Shown here: piece after piece, positions 1 through 9,300 of the stretch
Layout of the letters: each line of letters starts with the position of its first letter
Position numbering within the stretch: the stretch's first letter is position 1
Source: Thomasclavelia ramosa DSM 1402
GTDB lineage: Bacteria; Bacillota_I; Bacilli_A; Erysipelotrichales; Coprobacillaceae
Direction of reading: 5' to 3'
DNA length: 64,000 nt
Assembly: GCF_014131695.1 (NCBI RefSeq)
Contig: NZ_CP036346.1
Coordinates: 2,604,001-2,668,000 of the forward strand
Translations under genes and position numbers: made by a program
The notes under the pieces: model-generated
Database searches by the model: none
What the model was told of the DNA's origin: nothing
Seen by the model: only the letters and a program-made list of their open reading frames with translations

Positions 1-839
1 TGATCAATACCATCAAAATCACTACCTAAGCCAACATAATCTATCCCCACCAGTTCCTTAATATATAAAATATGTTTAACCATATCTTCAATACATGAAC
101 GCATCCCGCCATGACTCGATGGTTTTAAGAAATCTCCGCAAAAATTAATTCCCATGACGCCATTACGTTTCGCTAACTGTTTGATCATATCATCAGACAT
201 ATTTCGAGCAACTCCGCAAACGCTACGAGCATTACTATGTGATGCAACAAACGGTTTTGTCGTATATTTTAATACATCATAAAATCCCGCATCACTCAAA
301 TGTGAAACATCAATAATGATTCCCAACCGCTCCATTTCCTTGACATAAGCAATCCCAAAATCAGTTAATCCATCTTCTGTATTTAAATGATATAAATCTT
401 TAAATTCCTTAGTACTAATCAAATTAGGATAACCTATTCCGTTAGGATGATTCCAAGTTAAAGTAATCATCCTAACGCCTAGACGATAATAATTACGTAA
501 GATTGCAAGATCATTATTTACGACTGCCCCTTCTTCCAATGTAAGCATCGCTGACATTAGACCATTTTTTTGATTATTAAGAATATCTTCATAACTATAT
601 ACTGGTTTAATCAGCTCAGGACTTTTTTCTAGTTCTGTATAATATAGATCAATTAATCGCTGTGCCTTTGTTAGTGGATCAAGATGATCACTTAAGTTTA
701 CAAACATCGCAAAGTTTTGCAACAAATAATCACCTTTAACCATTTTCTTTAAATCAATATTAAAATCATTTTTTGATAAACAGCCACCTTCATCATAAAG
801 CCGCAAGATGGTATCACAATGCATATCAACAACTTTCAT
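1..839 (-). CDS. Membrane dipeptidase, peptidase family M19 (3' end beyond the window)
   Basis: Cleaves dipeptides, including D-residue dipeptides, with a binuclear zinc site in the cytoplasm. Read from an ATG at 839 the protein starts MKVVDMHCDTILRLYDEGG, which carries the N-terminal HxD metal-binding motif (H7, D9) of M19. The last visible residues include VGLGSDFDGID, the conserved C-terminal GSDFDG block, so only the extreme C-terminus is missing. The start is preceded by AGGTGAG. It is the last visible gene of a leftward operon, 11 bases after the DegV gene. Family assignment is firm; the natural substrate is unknown. Confidence 0.9.
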   Translation of the reverse strand, partial: MKVVDMHCDTILRLYDEGGCLSKNDFNIDLKKMVKGDYLLQNFAMFVNLSDHLDPLTKAQRLIDLYYTELEKSPELIKPVYSYEDILNNQKNGLMSAMLTLEEGAVVNNDLAILRNYYRLGVRMITLTWNHPNGIGYPNLISTKEFKDLYHLNTEDGLTDFGIAYVKEMERLGIIIDVSHLSDAGFYDVLKYTTKPFVASHSNARSVCGVARNMSDDMIKQLAKRNGVMGINFCGDFLKPSSHGGMRSCIEDMVKHILYIKELVGIDYVGLGSDFDGID

Positions 840-850
840 TTTCTCACCTA

Positions 851-1705
851 TTACATCTTATGTATATAATGCACAGATATACATTTCATCCCGCCATGAC
901 AAGTCAATACAGCTGGTAACTTGTTTACGATAACCTCAATATTATCAAAAATATCTTGTAATAATCGTTTTGCTTTCAGCGCTGATTCTTCATTATCAGC
1001 ATGAGAGATGTATAATGTATAATCCTTAGCATTAACACCAGCATTTTTAAATTTGTCAATTACAGTTTTAACAATTTTTGATTCTGTCCTACTCATCGCA
1101 TATTTATCGACACAACTACCATCTTCCTTCAAATAAAGTAAAGCTTTTACTTTCAAGATTGATGCCATTTTAGCAGCTACCGGCGATAACCGTCCCGAGC
1201 GCGCCAATTGCTTAAAATCAAATGGGGCTAAAAAAGAAAAACTATTTTTAGTTTTCATTTCTAACATTTCAAAAATTTCATTTACATCATGATCATTATC
1301 AGCCATCTGTTTAGCCGCTAATGCCATATCCATGACAGGTGCACCAACTTGGCGGCTATCATAAATATACATATTATTCATTTCTAACTGATTTTTCACA
1401 AGATTAAATCCACTCCAAGTTCCACTTAAATCACTACTGCAGGTGATAATGATAATAGCTTCATAATTTTTAGCTTTCCAATTCGCCATTAATTCATGTA
1501 AATATCCAGTATTTGGCTGTGATGTCGTAGGGATACATCCAGCTTCCAGTTTTTTATATAATTCTTCCGTTGAAATATCAATTTGGTCTTTGTACTCGAT
1601 CCCGTCAATCAGTACACTTAGTGAGACTAACTCAATTCCAGATTCTTTCGCTTGAACCCCGTTCATCGCACTTGTTGTATCGGTAACAATTAAATAATTT
1701 TTCAT
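851..1705 (-). CDS. DegV family fatty-acid-binding protein
   Basis: A 284-residue cytoplasmic protein with the DegV (EDD) fold, a family that binds fatty acids and in some bacteria (FakB) presents them to fatty-acid kinase. Diagnostic features seen: the N-terminal VTDTTSAM segment, PTTSQPNTG near residue 60, SSDLSGTWSG near residue 90 for carboxylate binding, and LARSGRLS near residue 168. Length is normal for the family. It is second in a leftward operon: the 86-residue gene lies 14 bases upstream and the M19 dipeptidase 11 bases downstream. No FakA kinase is visible here, so a FakB role is possible but not shown. Confidence 0.92.
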   Translation of the reverse strand: MKNYLIVTDTTSAMNGVQAKESGIELVSLSVLIDGIEYKDQIDISTEELYKKLEAGCIPTTSQPNTGYLHELMANWKAKNYEAIIIITCSSDLSGTWSGFNLVKNQLEMNNMYIYDSRQVGAPVMDMALAAKQMADNDHDVNEIFEMLEMKTKNSFSFLAPFDFKQLARSGRLSPVAAKMASILKVKALLYLKEDGSCVDKYAMSRTESKIVKTVIDKFKNAGVNAKDYTLYISHADNEESALKAKRLLQDIFDNIEVIVNKLPAVLTCHGGMKCISVHYIHKM

Positions 1706-1719
1706 TATTCTTTATCCTT

Positions 1720-1980
1720 TCATAATTCCAATTCTTTATCTTGGTAATCTTTAGTGAGATGTTGATAGTCTTTTAGCCAAGTAACTCCTTCTAAATATTC
1801 CTCTTCACTCAAGAGTTCATCTAAAATGTTAAAGTGAACTAGCATACAAACATCATAAATGCTTTGCCATAAAGCATCAAATTCATTATCACTAGCCTTC
1901 AAATCACTTTGTTCACTCTCTATGTATGCGACTAACTCATGAGCCAGCTTGGTTGCTTTTTCTTTTTCAGTTGCAGCCAT
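1720..1980 (-). CDS. Small uncharacterised acidic protein (86 aa)
   Basis: I do not recognise this family. The protein is acidic, soluble-looking and probably all-helical, rich in Glu, Asp and Lys, with no signal peptide or membrane segment. It starts at an ATG preceded by AAGGAGGATATATA and is the first gene of the leftward operon with DegV and the M19 dipeptidase, 14 bases ahead of degV. Coding status is supported by the strong ribosome binding site and operon spacing; function is unknown. Confidence 0.75.
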   Translation of the reverse strand: MAATEKEKATKLAHELVAYIESEQSDLKASDNEFDALWQSIYDVCMLVHFNILDELLSEEEYLEGVTWLKDYQHLTKDYQDKELEL

Positions 1981-1992
1981 TATATATCCTCC

Positions 1993-2021
1993 TTGACTTT
2001 TATATAATGAAATTATAACAT
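1993..2021 (+). promoter_or_regulatory. Putative sigma-A promoter for the RDAC-type gene
   Basis: TTGACT and TAACAT are separated by 17 bases, about 25 bases ahead of the ATG at 2047. The same 66-base gap must also hold the promoter of the divergent 86-residue gene, for which I see only weak hexamers. Confidence 0.4.
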
Positions 2022-2046
2022 TATTTTAACAAAAGGAGTTAAAAAC

Positions 2047-2283
2047 ATGAAAACAATTTCAATTTTCCAAGTCCAAGACATCAATAATTTATTAAAAGAA
2101 CGCCAATTTGACTACATTCTCAAATTACGTGATGCTTGTGGCAGTCAAAGTCTCTATCTTGAATGTACTGGTGAAGAAACCGATATTAATATATTATGCA
2201 ATGTAATCAATGAATTATTAAAAAATGATTATTTACAAGTAATTCCCGGAACTATCAATCCATACAACCTGTTATTAAAATAA
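2047..2283 (+). CDS. Small RDAC-type family protein (78 aa)
   Basis: A 78-residue soluble protein containing LRDACGSQSLYLEC, the Arg-Asp-Ala-Cys block that names the RDAC small-protein family found in Firmicutes; I assign it from memory of that motif. The family function is unknown. The start has a good ribosome binding site (AAAGGAGT, 7 bases ahead of ATG). It stands alone, divergent from the DegV operon and followed by a hairpin that also overlaps the cre site of the downstream GH4 gene. Confidence 0.7.
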   Translation: MKTISIFQVQDINNLLKERQFDYILKLRDACGSQSLYLECTGEETDINILCNVINELLKNDYLQVIPGTINPYNLLLK

Positions 2284-2334
2284 TATATTAATTATTACCA
2301 TAAGCACGATAACTTATTATATTATTTTCATAAA

Positions 2335-2350
2335 ATGAAAGCGGTTTTCA
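2335..2350. promoter_or_regulatory. cre site (CcpA operator) ahead of the GH4 gene
   Basis: ATGAAAGCGGTTTTCA fits the catabolite-responsive consensus WTGNAANCGNWNNCW at every defined position. It lies just upstream of TATAAT (2388-2393), where CcpA binding would interfere with transcription of the 6-phospho-glycosidase. Confidence 0.7.
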
Positions 2351-2382
2351 TCACCTGAAAAAAGACCACTTTCTTTTCTTTT
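2337..2382 (+). terminator. Hairpin with T-rich tail after the RDAC-type gene
   Basis: GAAAGCGGT (2337-2345) pairs with ACCACTTTC (2365-2373) with one mismatch; an inner TTTTCA/TGAAAA pair extends it, and a T-rich run follows. It overlaps the cre site, so the hairpin could partly reflect cre symmetry. Confidence 0.5.
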
Positions 2383-2387
2383 GCCGT

Positions 2388-2393
2388 TATAAT
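2388..2393 (+). promoter_or_regulatory. -10 box of the GH4 promoter
   Basis: TATAAT sits 33 bases ahead of the ATG at 2427, after the cre site. No good -35 hexamer is visible at 16-18 bases, so the promoter may need an activator or may be weak. Confidence 0.5.
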
Positions 2394-2426
2394 AGCCTTG
2401 TAACAAAAAACAAAGGAGATTTACAA

Positions 2427-3845
2427 ATGGCAAAAAGACCTGTAAAAATTGCTACCATCGGTGGCGGGAGTTCATATACTCCAGAATTAGTTGAAGGATT
2501 TATTAAAAGATATGATGAACTACCTATCAAAGAACTGTGGTTAGTTGATATTGAAGAAGGTAAAGAAAAGTTAGAAATCGTTGGAGCAATGGCACAAAGA
2601 ATGGTAAAAGCTGCGGGTGTTCCTATGACGATTCATTTAACATTAGATCGTGAAGAAGCTTTAAAAGACGCTGATTTCGTTACTACTCAATTTAGAGTTG
2701 GCTTATTGGATGCAAGAATTAAAGACGAAAGAATTCCCTTAAGTCATGGGATTATTGGGCAAGAAACAAATGGTGCCGGAGGAATGTTTAAAGCATTTAG
2801 AACTGTTCCTGTTATCTTAGAAATCGTTGAAGATATGAAAAGACTATGTCCAAATGCCTGGCTAGTAAACTTTACTAATCCTAGTGGAATGGTTACTGAA
2901 GCTGTTATCAAATATGGTAAATGGGATAAAGTTGTTGGTTTATGTAATGTACCTATCTCTTGCCGTAAAATGGTTGGGAAAGCTTTAGATAAAAACGAAG
3001 AAGAATTATTCTTTAAATTCGCTGGATTAAACCATTTTCACTGGCATCGAGTATGGGATGTTGATGGAACTGAATTAACTGATAAAGCAATTCAAAAACT
3101 ATATGTTGAAAACGATGGTTTAAGAAAATTTGGGGCTAATGCTACACGTGCAAAGGAAGAAGAGGAAAAAGCCGCTAAACGTGCCGCTGATGCCGGAGTA
3201 GCAAATATTAAAAATATTTCATTTGTTGCAGAACAAATCCAAGATTTAGGATATCTGCCATGTATGTATCACCGTTACTACTATATCACTGATGATATGC
3301 TTGAAGATGAAATTGCCGACTTCAAAGAAAATGGTACTCGTGCTGAAGTTGTAAAAAGAACAGAAGCTGAATTATTTGAATTATATAAAGATCCTAATTT
3401 AGATTATAAACCAGAACAATTGACAAAACGTGGTGGTACTTATTATAGTGATGCTGCTTGTGAATTAATCAACTCAATCTATAATGATAAACGTACAACT
3501 ATGGTCGTATCAACACAAAACAAAGGGGCATTAACTGATCTTCCATATGATAGTGTAGCTGAAGTATCTGCTATCATTACAGCAGCAGGACCAATGCCAA
3601 TTTCTTGGGGAACATTAAAACCTGCAGCTCGGGGAATGGTTCAAATTATGAAAGCAATGGAAGAAACTACAATTGAAGCTGCCGTTACTGGTGATTATGG
3701 TAAAGCATTACATGCATTTACAATTAATCCATTAGTTCCAAGTGGTCAAATTGCTAAAACATTATTAGATGAAATGTTGATTGCTCATAAAAAACACTTA
3801 CCTCAATTTGCTGATAAAATCGCTGAATTAGAAGCACAACAATAA
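2427..3845 (+). CDS. 6-phospho-beta-glucosidase, glycoside hydrolase family 4
   Basis: A cytoplasmic NAD- and Mn-dependent hydrolase that splits phosphorylated disaccharides delivered by a PTS (LicH/CelF type), by a redox-assisted mechanism unlike GH1. Seen: the N-terminal Rossmann motif IGGGSSYTPE (residues 11-20), the FRVGLLDAR and GQETNGAGG blocks, VNFTNPSG, the metal-site CNVP segment near residue 174, and GLNHFHW near residue 203. At 472 aa it is full length. The ribosome binding site AAAGGAG precedes the ATG. It is monocistronic, under a cre site and closed by a nested hairpin at 3849. No PTS gene is adjacent, so its partner transporter is not identified. Confidence 0.93.
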   Translation: MAKRPVKIATIGGGSSYTPELVEGFIKRYDELPIKELWLVDIEEGKEKLEIVGAMAQRMVKAAGVPMTIHLTLDREEALKDADFVTTQFRVGLLDARIKDERIPLSHGIIGQETNGAGGMFKAFRTVPVILEIVEDMKRLCPNAWLVNFTNPSGMVTEAVIKYGKWDKVVGLCNVPISCRKMVGKALDKNEEELFFKFAGLNHFHWHRVWDVDGTELTDKAIQKLYVENDGLRKFGANATRAKEEEEKAAKRAADAGVANIKNISFVAEQIQDLGYLPCMYHRYYYITDDMLEDEIADFKENGTRAEVVKRTEAELFELYKDPNLDYKPEQLTKRGGTYYSDAACELINSIYNDKRTTMVVSTQNKGALTDLPYDSVAEVSAIITAAGPMPISWGTLKPAARGMVQIMKAMEETTIEAAVTGDYGKALHAFTINPLVPSGQIAKTLLDEMLIAHKKHLPQFADKIAELEAQQ

Positions 3846-3848
3846 AAT

Positions 3849-3930
3849 AACCTGGAGTTTTGAAGCGAACCTCCTAAGTTGAAGCAACAACTTAGGAGAT
3901 TCATTTCATTCTTCCAGGTTTTCTTTATTT
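3849..3930. terminator. Nested hairpin terminator between convergent genes
   Basis: An outer stem AACCTGGA/TCCAGGTT (3849-3856 with 3913-3920) encloses an inner stem CTCCTAAGTTG with its complement. TTTTCTTTATTTT follows on the plus strand, terminating the GH4 gene; it may also serve the convergent DUF2207 gene. Confidence 0.8.
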
Positions 3931-5675
3931 TATCGGCTTCCGCCTCCGCCGCCTCCGGAGAAACCACCTCCGCCTCCGCCAAAGGAACTAAAACCACCGC
4001 CACCGCTATACGATGAACTATGAGCTGCACTATATGCATTAGCTGCACTACGAACACCACCGTACATAAATGTTCTCGTTGCTAACATCGTATAAGTGTA
4101 ATCAATATTTGAATATTGATTAAATTCTGGGCAGAGTTTACCAATTTGTTTTTCTACCTCGTCAGCAATACCAAGAATTGAAGCAAACATTAAATATTCT
4201 TCCCAGAGTTTTACTTCAATTACTTCTTTTTCTTCAATACTACTAAAGTCTAATAAAAAGCGTTTTAATCCCTTAGTATAAATGATATCATCTCTAAATG
4301 ATGGTTCATAAACTACTTTTTCATTTGCAATATCTATTCCTAAGAACTTTTTATAAGTTGTTTGCTTTTTCATTAAGCCCTTTTCTTTTAATTCTTTTTC
4401 TTCAAATTCAATCAAATCATTAAACCAATCTTCGATTTCTTCATAATTCCGTTTACACCAACGTTCAAATTCTTTATTCTCTAAGATTTGATTATCACCA
4501 CTTGCTTCCCGAAAATAACCTAACATCTTTTCTTCTAAAATATTTTCTGTTGGAATCTCACCACTGAAATCAATTTCATATTTATCTTTTTTAAACCAGC
4601 CAGTGCCCGGTTCCATGGTAAAATTCACATAGCCATCTCTGATCCATTTTAACAACATAGCACACAAGATACCTGAACGATCATCTTGCTGGATAATCCC
4701 TGCTTTTGTTGCAACGTAATAAAAATAGTAGATATCTTTATGACAAGGAATATCACGGAACGGATTAACATGTTCCATTGTCGGAATTTCATTGTTACCG
4801 TCACTAAAATATAATTGTTTATTTTTGTTTGCTTTAGATACAATTCCAACAATTACTGCAATTATCCCAGCAAGTACCGCAACACTAATACCAATAAACA
4901 TAAATATTGAACCATCACTAGAATCTTCTTGATAACTTGAGCCATCACGTGCATCTTCTAAAACAGCTTCAAATGATTCATTTTTGGTTATTACATTGCT
5001 AAAAGTTCCATCGGGTACTCTAACTAAAATATTGACATAATTAATATCGCCTCGACGATTATTGTTTAAATCACGATTCGATATAATTATCGCTCCATGA
5101 TCATCAAAAATAACTTGTCCTTCATAGCCAAAGCCCCAAATATCACTATCTTGATCATAAAACTTGTAATCAGAACTAATCGTTGCTTCAAATTCAGCTG
5201 GTTTAGGATTCATTTCCTGATTAAGTAATTGCCAATTAAACCCCTGAGCATCACTATATTGATTAACAAATGGAGTAATCGTATAAGTCATCGTATATGT
5301 GTGTTGACCATAATCACCTATCCCATAACATAACTCATAACCATCACTCTTTTCAATGATCCCACATTTATTTTTCTTCTCTTGACGACTAGCATCAATA
5401 TCCCAATTATCAACATATTGATATTTTGTTCCTTTTTCATCGACAACAGAAAAATCACTGATCGTAGCCCCATAAAGATTATTAAATGCCTTGTAGTTTT
5501 CTGTTCCTTCAATCGCATCCATCTTCCAAGTTTCCTCAACTTTTGCTGAACCATCTTGATTAATATAAATGTTCATATTAACCGCTTGAAGGTCATTCCC
5601 TGATGCCAAAACAGGTAACGGCATCAAAGAAACCAGAAAGATTGAGAGTGCTAAAAATAATTTTTTAAGTTTCAT
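3930..5675 (-). CDS. DUF2207 family membrane protein with glycine-rich tail
   Basis: A predicted exported membrane protein of 581 aa. I place the start at the ATG at 5675 (MKLKKLFLALSIF), which gives a clean signal peptide (cleavage after VLASG) and sits one base after the lemA stop; a longer reading would overlap lemA. Order: signal peptide, extracellular DUF2207 domain with VNMNIYINQDGSAKVEETW, a membrane helix near residue 265 (FIGISVAVLAGIIAVIVGIV), a cytoplasmic region, and a final Gly/Ser/Phe-rich tail built of GGGGG runs. LemA plus DUF2207 is a common gene pair of unknown function at the envelope. Confidence 0.85.
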   Translation of the reverse strand: MKLKKLFLALSIFLVSLMPLPVLASGNDLQAVNMNIYINQDGSAKVEETWKMDAIEGTENYKAFNNLYGATISDFSVVDEKGTKYQYVDNWDIDASRQEKKNKCGIIEKSDGYELCYGIGDYGQHTYTMTYTITPFVNQYSDAQGFNWQLLNQEMNPKPAEFEATISSDYKFYDQDSDIWGFGYEGQVIFDDHGAIIISNRDLNNNRRGDINYVNILVRVPDGTFSNVITKNESFEAVLEDARDGSSYQEDSSDGSIFMFIGISVAVLAGIIAVIVGIVSKANKNKQLYFSDGNNEIPTMEHVNPFRDIPCHKDIYYFYYVATKAGIIQQDDRSGILCAMLLKWIRDGYVNFTMEPGTGWFKKDKYEIDFSGEIPTENILEEKMLGYFREASGDNQILENKEFERWCKRNYEEIEDWFNDLIEFEEKELKEKGLMKKQTTYKKFLGIDIANEKVVYEPSFRDDIIYTKGLKRFLLDFSSIEEKEVIEVKLWEEYLMFASILGIADEVEKQIGKLCPEFNQYSNIDYTYTMLATRTFMYGGVRSAANAYSAAHSSSYSGGGGFSSFGGGGGGFSGGGGGGSR

Positions 5676-5676
5676 T

Positions 5677-6231
5677 TTAAAATTTAACCTTTGGTACTTC
5701 TTTATCTGTTTCTTGAACCTCAAAATAATCAAAAGTTCCAAAACCAAATATTTTTGCAATAAGCACTGAAGGGAAAACTTCTGTTTGATTGGTATATTTA
5801 TTTACTGAATCATTATAAAATTGTCGTGCATACGTAATTTTATCTTCTGTAGCTGTCAATTCTTTTTGTAATTCCATAAAATTAGTATTAGCTTTTAAAT
5901 CCGGATAAGCTTCACCTAACATCATTAATCGGCTTAAAGCCTGATTTAATTCACCAGAAGCTGCAAGCTGATCTTGAGGACTATTGGCAGTCACATAAGT
6001 ATTTCTTGCTTTTATTGCATTTTCTAACGTTTCCTTTTCGTGACTAGCATACCCCTTGACTGTTTCAACAAGGTTCGGGATCAAATCAGCCCGCCTTTTT
6101 AATACCACATCAATTTGTGCCCAGTTAGTTTTAACCCGGTTCTTTAATTTAGTTAATGTGTTATATGCAACTATGCAGTAAATCACAATTAACGCCACTA
6201 CTATAAGTACAATAATTATTGGTATACTCAT
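5677..6231 (-). CDS. lemA: LemA family membrane protein
   Basis: A 184-residue LemA protein: one N-terminal membrane helix (IIIVLIVVALIVIYCIVAYN, residues 5-24) followed by a helical domain with the hallmarks KNRVKTNWAQIDVVLKRRAD, DLIPNLVETVKGYA and the downstream NFMELQKELTATEDKI and ARQFYNDSV blocks. Length is typical. The start has GGAGGCG seven bases upstream. It is translated just ahead of the DUF2207 gene with a one-base gap, implying a common message and probably a common envelope process. The biochemical role of LemA is not established. Confidence 0.95.
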   Translation of the reverse strand: MSIPIIIVLIVVALIVIYCIVAYNTLTKLKNRVKTNWAQIDVVLKRRADLIPNLVETVKGYASHEKETLENAIKARNTYVTANSPQDQLAASGELNQALSRLMMLGEAYPDLKANTNFMELQKELTATEDKITYARQFYNDSVNKYTNQTEVFPSVLIAKIFGFGTFDYFEVQETDKEVPKVKF

Positions 6232-6321
6232 TTTTAAACGCCTCCTTTTTCTATACTTATATTATACAATCTTAGTAAGAATATACAACGAATACGATAA
6301 TCATAAAAATGTCAAATTTCC

Positions 6322-6350
6322 AAAAAAGGATGTCATATTAAAACATCCTT
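6322..6350 (-). terminator. Terminator of the GH2 gene
   Basis: AAGGATGT (6326-6333) pairs with ACATCCTT (6343-6350); on the minus strand the stem is followed by TTTT. Confidence 0.8.
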
Positions 6351-6359
6351 CTATTATTA

Positions 6360-9300
6360 TTAATTATTTTCTTTTCTTCTTTTCATCCATAAAACCAGAC
6401 TCGCAGTTGAAACCATTAATGCAAATATACCAGCAAAATTAGCCGCATCACCAGTTTTTACTCCTTGAGAAGACTCTTCGCTAATCGCAACTTTCTCTAA
6501 TTGTTCTAGTGCATTTTGTAAAACCGTTTTGGCTTCATCAACAGCTGCCAGTGTCGCCTTTTCATCTGCTAAGACAATTTTGGCTGCTGATAAAGCTTTT
6601 TCTAATCGTTCCCAAGAAGCCCTTGTATAATCTTTAGCAGATAATTTTTCAGTCCGCTCAACTAGCTCCTGTAATTTAATCTTATTGAAATCACGAATAT
6701 TTAAATTTTCAATTGCCACATTTAACCGTGTAATAGCAGCATTTACCTGAGCTTGAGTTACATCATTTCCAGTATAAATATCTTGTGCTGCTTGTAAAGC
6801 GGTCTTAAACTCTTTAACTAAATCAGCATCAAGATTACTTAAAATATCTTCAGTAATCTTATCAGTAATAGCTAAAAGTGCTTCTAACTGACTCTTATCA
6901 ACTTTTTCTTCAGTCTTTTTAACTAAAGCTTGATACATAGTTTGTAATTTTTCATAACTATCATCAACTTGTTTTTGTGTTGCCTGATCATCTTTCAAAA
7001 TCACTATTGCTTGATCATATGCTTCCTTAAATTCTTGATACGATTGGACTGTATATTCTTCACTTGTTTCAAAAACTTTCTTTATTTCATCGCTTTCAAT
7101 ATAGTTTTCAAGAAACTCTTTGTTTACCGAGATAATATATTTAATAGTATAATTTTCTATCGTTTTACCATCTTCCGCTCTAACAATGATCTTTACTTCA
7201 TTATTATATACTGGTAAAACAGTAATTGCTTCATTATTATTACCTTGAGCTATAACTGATGGGGTATCAGCTGTTTTCAAATCAACAGTATATGTTTTAG
7301 TAAGCTTATCATACCCTCGATAACCATTAAATTCTTTAATATTAACCCCATCTAATTTTAAATCATCTAGATTTGCAGATGAATTTGCAGTTACTGGTAA
7401 AATATAATCATATACTTCTATTTCTGTTAAACCAATACATTTATTAACTTGCGGTGACTTCATCCATATGCGTAATTTATTAGTTGTAATCGGGTGAATA
7501 AATCCATATGGAGTATCACCAGATGTATATGGTACTTGTGTAATGTGCGAAGACTCAATTTCTTGCCATGAATTTGTTGGAACATCATAATATTCAAACC
7601 GGACATTGTTATCACCTGGTAAAACACTGAATTGATTATCCGTAAAATGCCACAGTTTAATATTTTGCATCAAGTATTCTTTTTGCCATTCTAATTGTAC
7701 ATAAGTATCCACCGGAGGATTTTCATTTCTTAAACTCCAATTTGTCCACCGTGCGCTTTCGCGTCCACTTTCATTAGTAATCCCATCATTTAATTCACTC
7801 AATGAATCATTGATTGGCGTTGCTGTTGGTTCACTTGGAACACCATTGACCATTTTCCCATTTGTAAATAATGGTGTATCTTGATAATTCTTTGAAGCAA
7901 TATTCTGTGAATCAGCTAATTTTGGTGCTACTCGAACAGTTGCTGTAACATCTTTTACTTCATTTAGAACATTGACTGTACCTTTTACTGTTACCATTCC
8001 TTCATTTTTAAAAGCATCAGCAGGAATATTCCATTTAACCGGAAAAGCCTCACTATAATTTCCATTTTCATAAAGTCCTCGAACCGTTTGTGGTAATACC
8101 GGTGTAATTCCTGCACTAGTTACTGTTGAATAGTTTTCCATGGCTACGACATTACCAATTACATGAACCGTTACAGTTACTACAGCTTCACTATCCTGAA
8201 GTTTTCCTGTTATTGTGAACTCACCAATTTTATTTAATGATTCTTTATCATATTCATTCCATTTAATCGTTAAGTCTCTTGTCTCCCCATTATTGTATGT
8301 TCCTACAACTTTTGCAGGCAGATCAGGTTCTTCACCAACATTAACATATAAATTTTTAGCAATTGTGTAACTTTGCAGATAAGCATCACCCTCAACAGCA
8401 TTTTTAACCGTCTTGACAGAAATATTTGAACCACTTAAACCATCACTGCTGGCACTAAATGTAAATGATCCCTCATCTTTAGTAGATTGAACAATCACTA
8501 ATGCCTTTCCTGAAAAGGCTTTTCGTGAAGTTCCCTTATAACTATCAGTATCAGCTGCATTACCATTATCAACCCCAACAATTTTACCATTTCCTTCAAT
8601 CTTGAAATTAATACGATTATCAGCTCCAGCGACAATATTTCCATTCATATCTTTAACATCGACAGTAAGATAAGATAAACTACTGCCATCAGCTAAAATT
8701 TCCTTTTTATCAGCACTTATCGCTAATTTTGCAGCTTTGGTATTAGTCGTTACACTGCTTCTTCCTTCAGTTTCTGTAATTAAATTACCTTTTTTGTCAT
8801 ATGCTTTAGCACTCAACGTTCCTGAAGCCCAGGTTACATTAAAGCTTGGGTAAAATTCTCCATTTGAAAATGTTTGATACTTATATCCTAAAGCAGTAGT
8901 ATGCGTTGTTGCTGTATCCTCCCCCACTTTATTCCCATTTAAATATAACTCCACTTTTGCAGCATTAGTAAATACATCGACCTTGACCTTACCATTATTA
9001 TTTTTGACTATTTCATCATTGTTCCATGTTGACATTAAATGCAAAGTAGTTGTATCTTCGTCCCACATACTTTTATATAAATAATAAGTATCTTTTACAA
9101 ATCCTGCAGTATCAACAATTCCAAAATATGATGATTTAGGTTTAGCTCCCTGACCACTTGCACTTCCTGCTCCAGTTCCATTCCATGGCGTTGGTTCACC
9201 AATATAATCAAAACCAGTCCACACAAACTCTCCAGCATTGAAATCATTCTTAATAACAAATTGCCAGGCATCACTTGCTGAATGTCCCCAGCCAACTTTT

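Noticed and set aside
3940-4010. Short tandem repeats (tccgcc units) that could be a microsatellite
   Set aside because: They are the codons of the Gly-rich protein tail, in frame.
3803-4060. Minus-strand 85-codon ORF at the 3' end of the DUF2207 gene
   Set aside because: It is an out-of-frame reading of the glycine-codon repeats and crosses the shared terminator; no ribosome binding site.
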